Positions 63,576-64,000 of a stretch of DNA of 64,000 nucleotides are shown here, piece by piece. The stretch covers positions 1,800,501 to 1,864,500 of the forward strand of contig CP119314.1 of NCBI GenBank assembly GCA_029202385.1, read 5' to 3'. The DNA comes from Candidatus Sphingomonas phytovorans. GTDB lineage: Bacteria > Pseudomonadota > Alphaproteobacteria > Sphingomonadales > Sphingomonadaceae. The position numbers and the translations under genes were made by a program. The notes under the pieces were generated by a model that saw nothing but the letters and a program-made list of their open reading frames with translations, was not told the origin of the DNA and made no database searches. Numbering within the stretch: position 1 is the first letter of the stretch; each line of letters opens with the position of its first letter.

Positions 63576-64000
63576 CGGTGCGCAGCCTGTTCGCGACTCG
63601 GCTTTACGAAGGCGCGCTGAACGATGCCGATTTCGTGGCGGAGCTCGACCATGCCTGCCGCGTGCTGGCCGAGGACGACCGTGCCGGGCGGCACTGGTCT
63701 AGGGCGAACGGGTATCGCGGCTATACCAGCTACGCGTCGCTCGACGATTTGCCGCAGCGTGATCCGACCTTCGGCGAGCTGGCGAAGCGGCTCAACAAGC
63801 ATGTCGCCGCGTTCGCGGCCGAATGCGCGTTCGATCTGGGCGGGCGCAAGCTGAAGCTCGACAGCTTCTGGGTGAACGTGCTGAAGCCGGGCGGCACCCA
63901 TTCGGGCCATATCCATCCGCACAGCGTGGTGTCGGGGACGGTGTATGTGGCGGTGCCGCCGGGCGCCGGGGCGCTCAAGCTGGAGGATCCACGCCTGCCG
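63572..64000 (+). CDS. Putative 2OG-Fe(II) oxygenase (TIGR02466-like), C-terminus outside the window
   Basis: 143 residues are visible before the right edge. FWVNVLKPGGTHSGHIHPHS, then VSGTVYVAVP, resembles the DSBH fold of TIGR02466-type oxygenases with a His-rich iron-binding turn; the second metal His and 2OG-binding Arg would lie beyond the edge. The ATG at 63572 overlaps the pth stop. The substrate is unknown. Confidence 0.75.
   Translation, partial: MTVRSLFATRLYEGALNDADFVAELDHACRVLAEDDRAGRHWSRANGYRGYTSYASLDDLPQRDPTFGELAKRLNKHVAAFAAECAFDLGGRKLKLDSFWVNVLKPGGTHSGHIHPHSVVSGTVYVAVPPGAGALKLEDPRLP

Overview
The window looks like chromosomal DNA from a sphingomonad (Alphaproteobacteria, Sphingomonas or a close relative). 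The grounds are high GC with G/C-ending codons, the gene content (GatCAB, split GlyQ/GlyS, bL25-Pth, DUF4153, SWIB protein, TonB-dependent receptor with an 'IIVTATKR' box) and dense operons joined by ATGA overlaps. I see no prophage, integron, transposase, CRISPR array or plasmid function. The genus call is inference from gene families and cannot be checked here.

Layout. 1-3.2 kb: 3' part of trigger factor (tig, minus; the gene continues off the left edge), tRNA-Leu(TAG), a small proline-rich ORF and two exported proteins of unknown function. 3.2-7.3 kb: the gatC-gatA-gatB operon (minus) with a complete VapBC-type toxin-antitoxin pair inserted between gatA and gatB. 7.3-15.2 kb: DUF4153 membrane protein, DUF3089 hydrolase-ruvX, lipoproteins, mntP, an MFS carrier and DUF805. 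15.2-17.4 kb: pyrB coupled to a dihydroorotase-like gene that has lost its metal ligands. 18-22 kb: a ParA ATPase, a ribbon-helix-helix-like partner and a TPR-SPOR protein, with a Sel1-SPOR protein divergent from them. 22-25.6 kb: AraC regulator and methyltransferase (divergent), serB and miaA (divergent, start codons overlapping). 25.6-32.4 kb: branched-chain amino-acid genes ilvB-ilvN-ilvC, yceI, a TMEM175-like channel, and leuA behind a leucine leader peptide. 32.5-38 kb: lipoprotein, PaoABC-like molybdenum aldehyde oxidoreductase (minus) and an alpha/beta hydrolase. 38.5-40.3 kb: folE-folM-like-folB. 40.5-47 kb: TonB receptor, SWIB protein, tRNA-Arg(CCT), comF-grxC-nitrilase-DUF1178 operon and a BioC-like methyltransferase. 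47-51.5 kb: an EAL protein, a TPR hybrid histidine kinase and a lone receiver. 52-59.7 kb: Baeyer-Villiger-type monooxygenase, ppdK, glyS, glyQ. 59.8-64 kb: two TraB/GumN paralogues, rplY (bL25), pth and a truncated 2OG-Fe(II) oxygenase.

Most genes are core metabolism or translation. The less ordinary signals are: (i) VapBC inside the gat operon, with its own promoter whose -35 hexamer contains the gatA stop codon and whose predicted transcript is leaderless; (ii) a family of REPIN-like inverted repeat dimers, one of which is translated in frame inside glyS while two others sit just upstream of ilvN and pth and supply the purine-rich ribosome-binding sequence; (iii) a leuA attenuator with a 15-residue leader peptide rich in rare CTT codons; (iv) a catalytically dead dihydroorotase homologue; (v) a short SD-led ORF, a structured RNA and tandem palindromes upstream of the EAL-kinase-receiver operon. 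All functions are sequence-based inferences; no database search was run.
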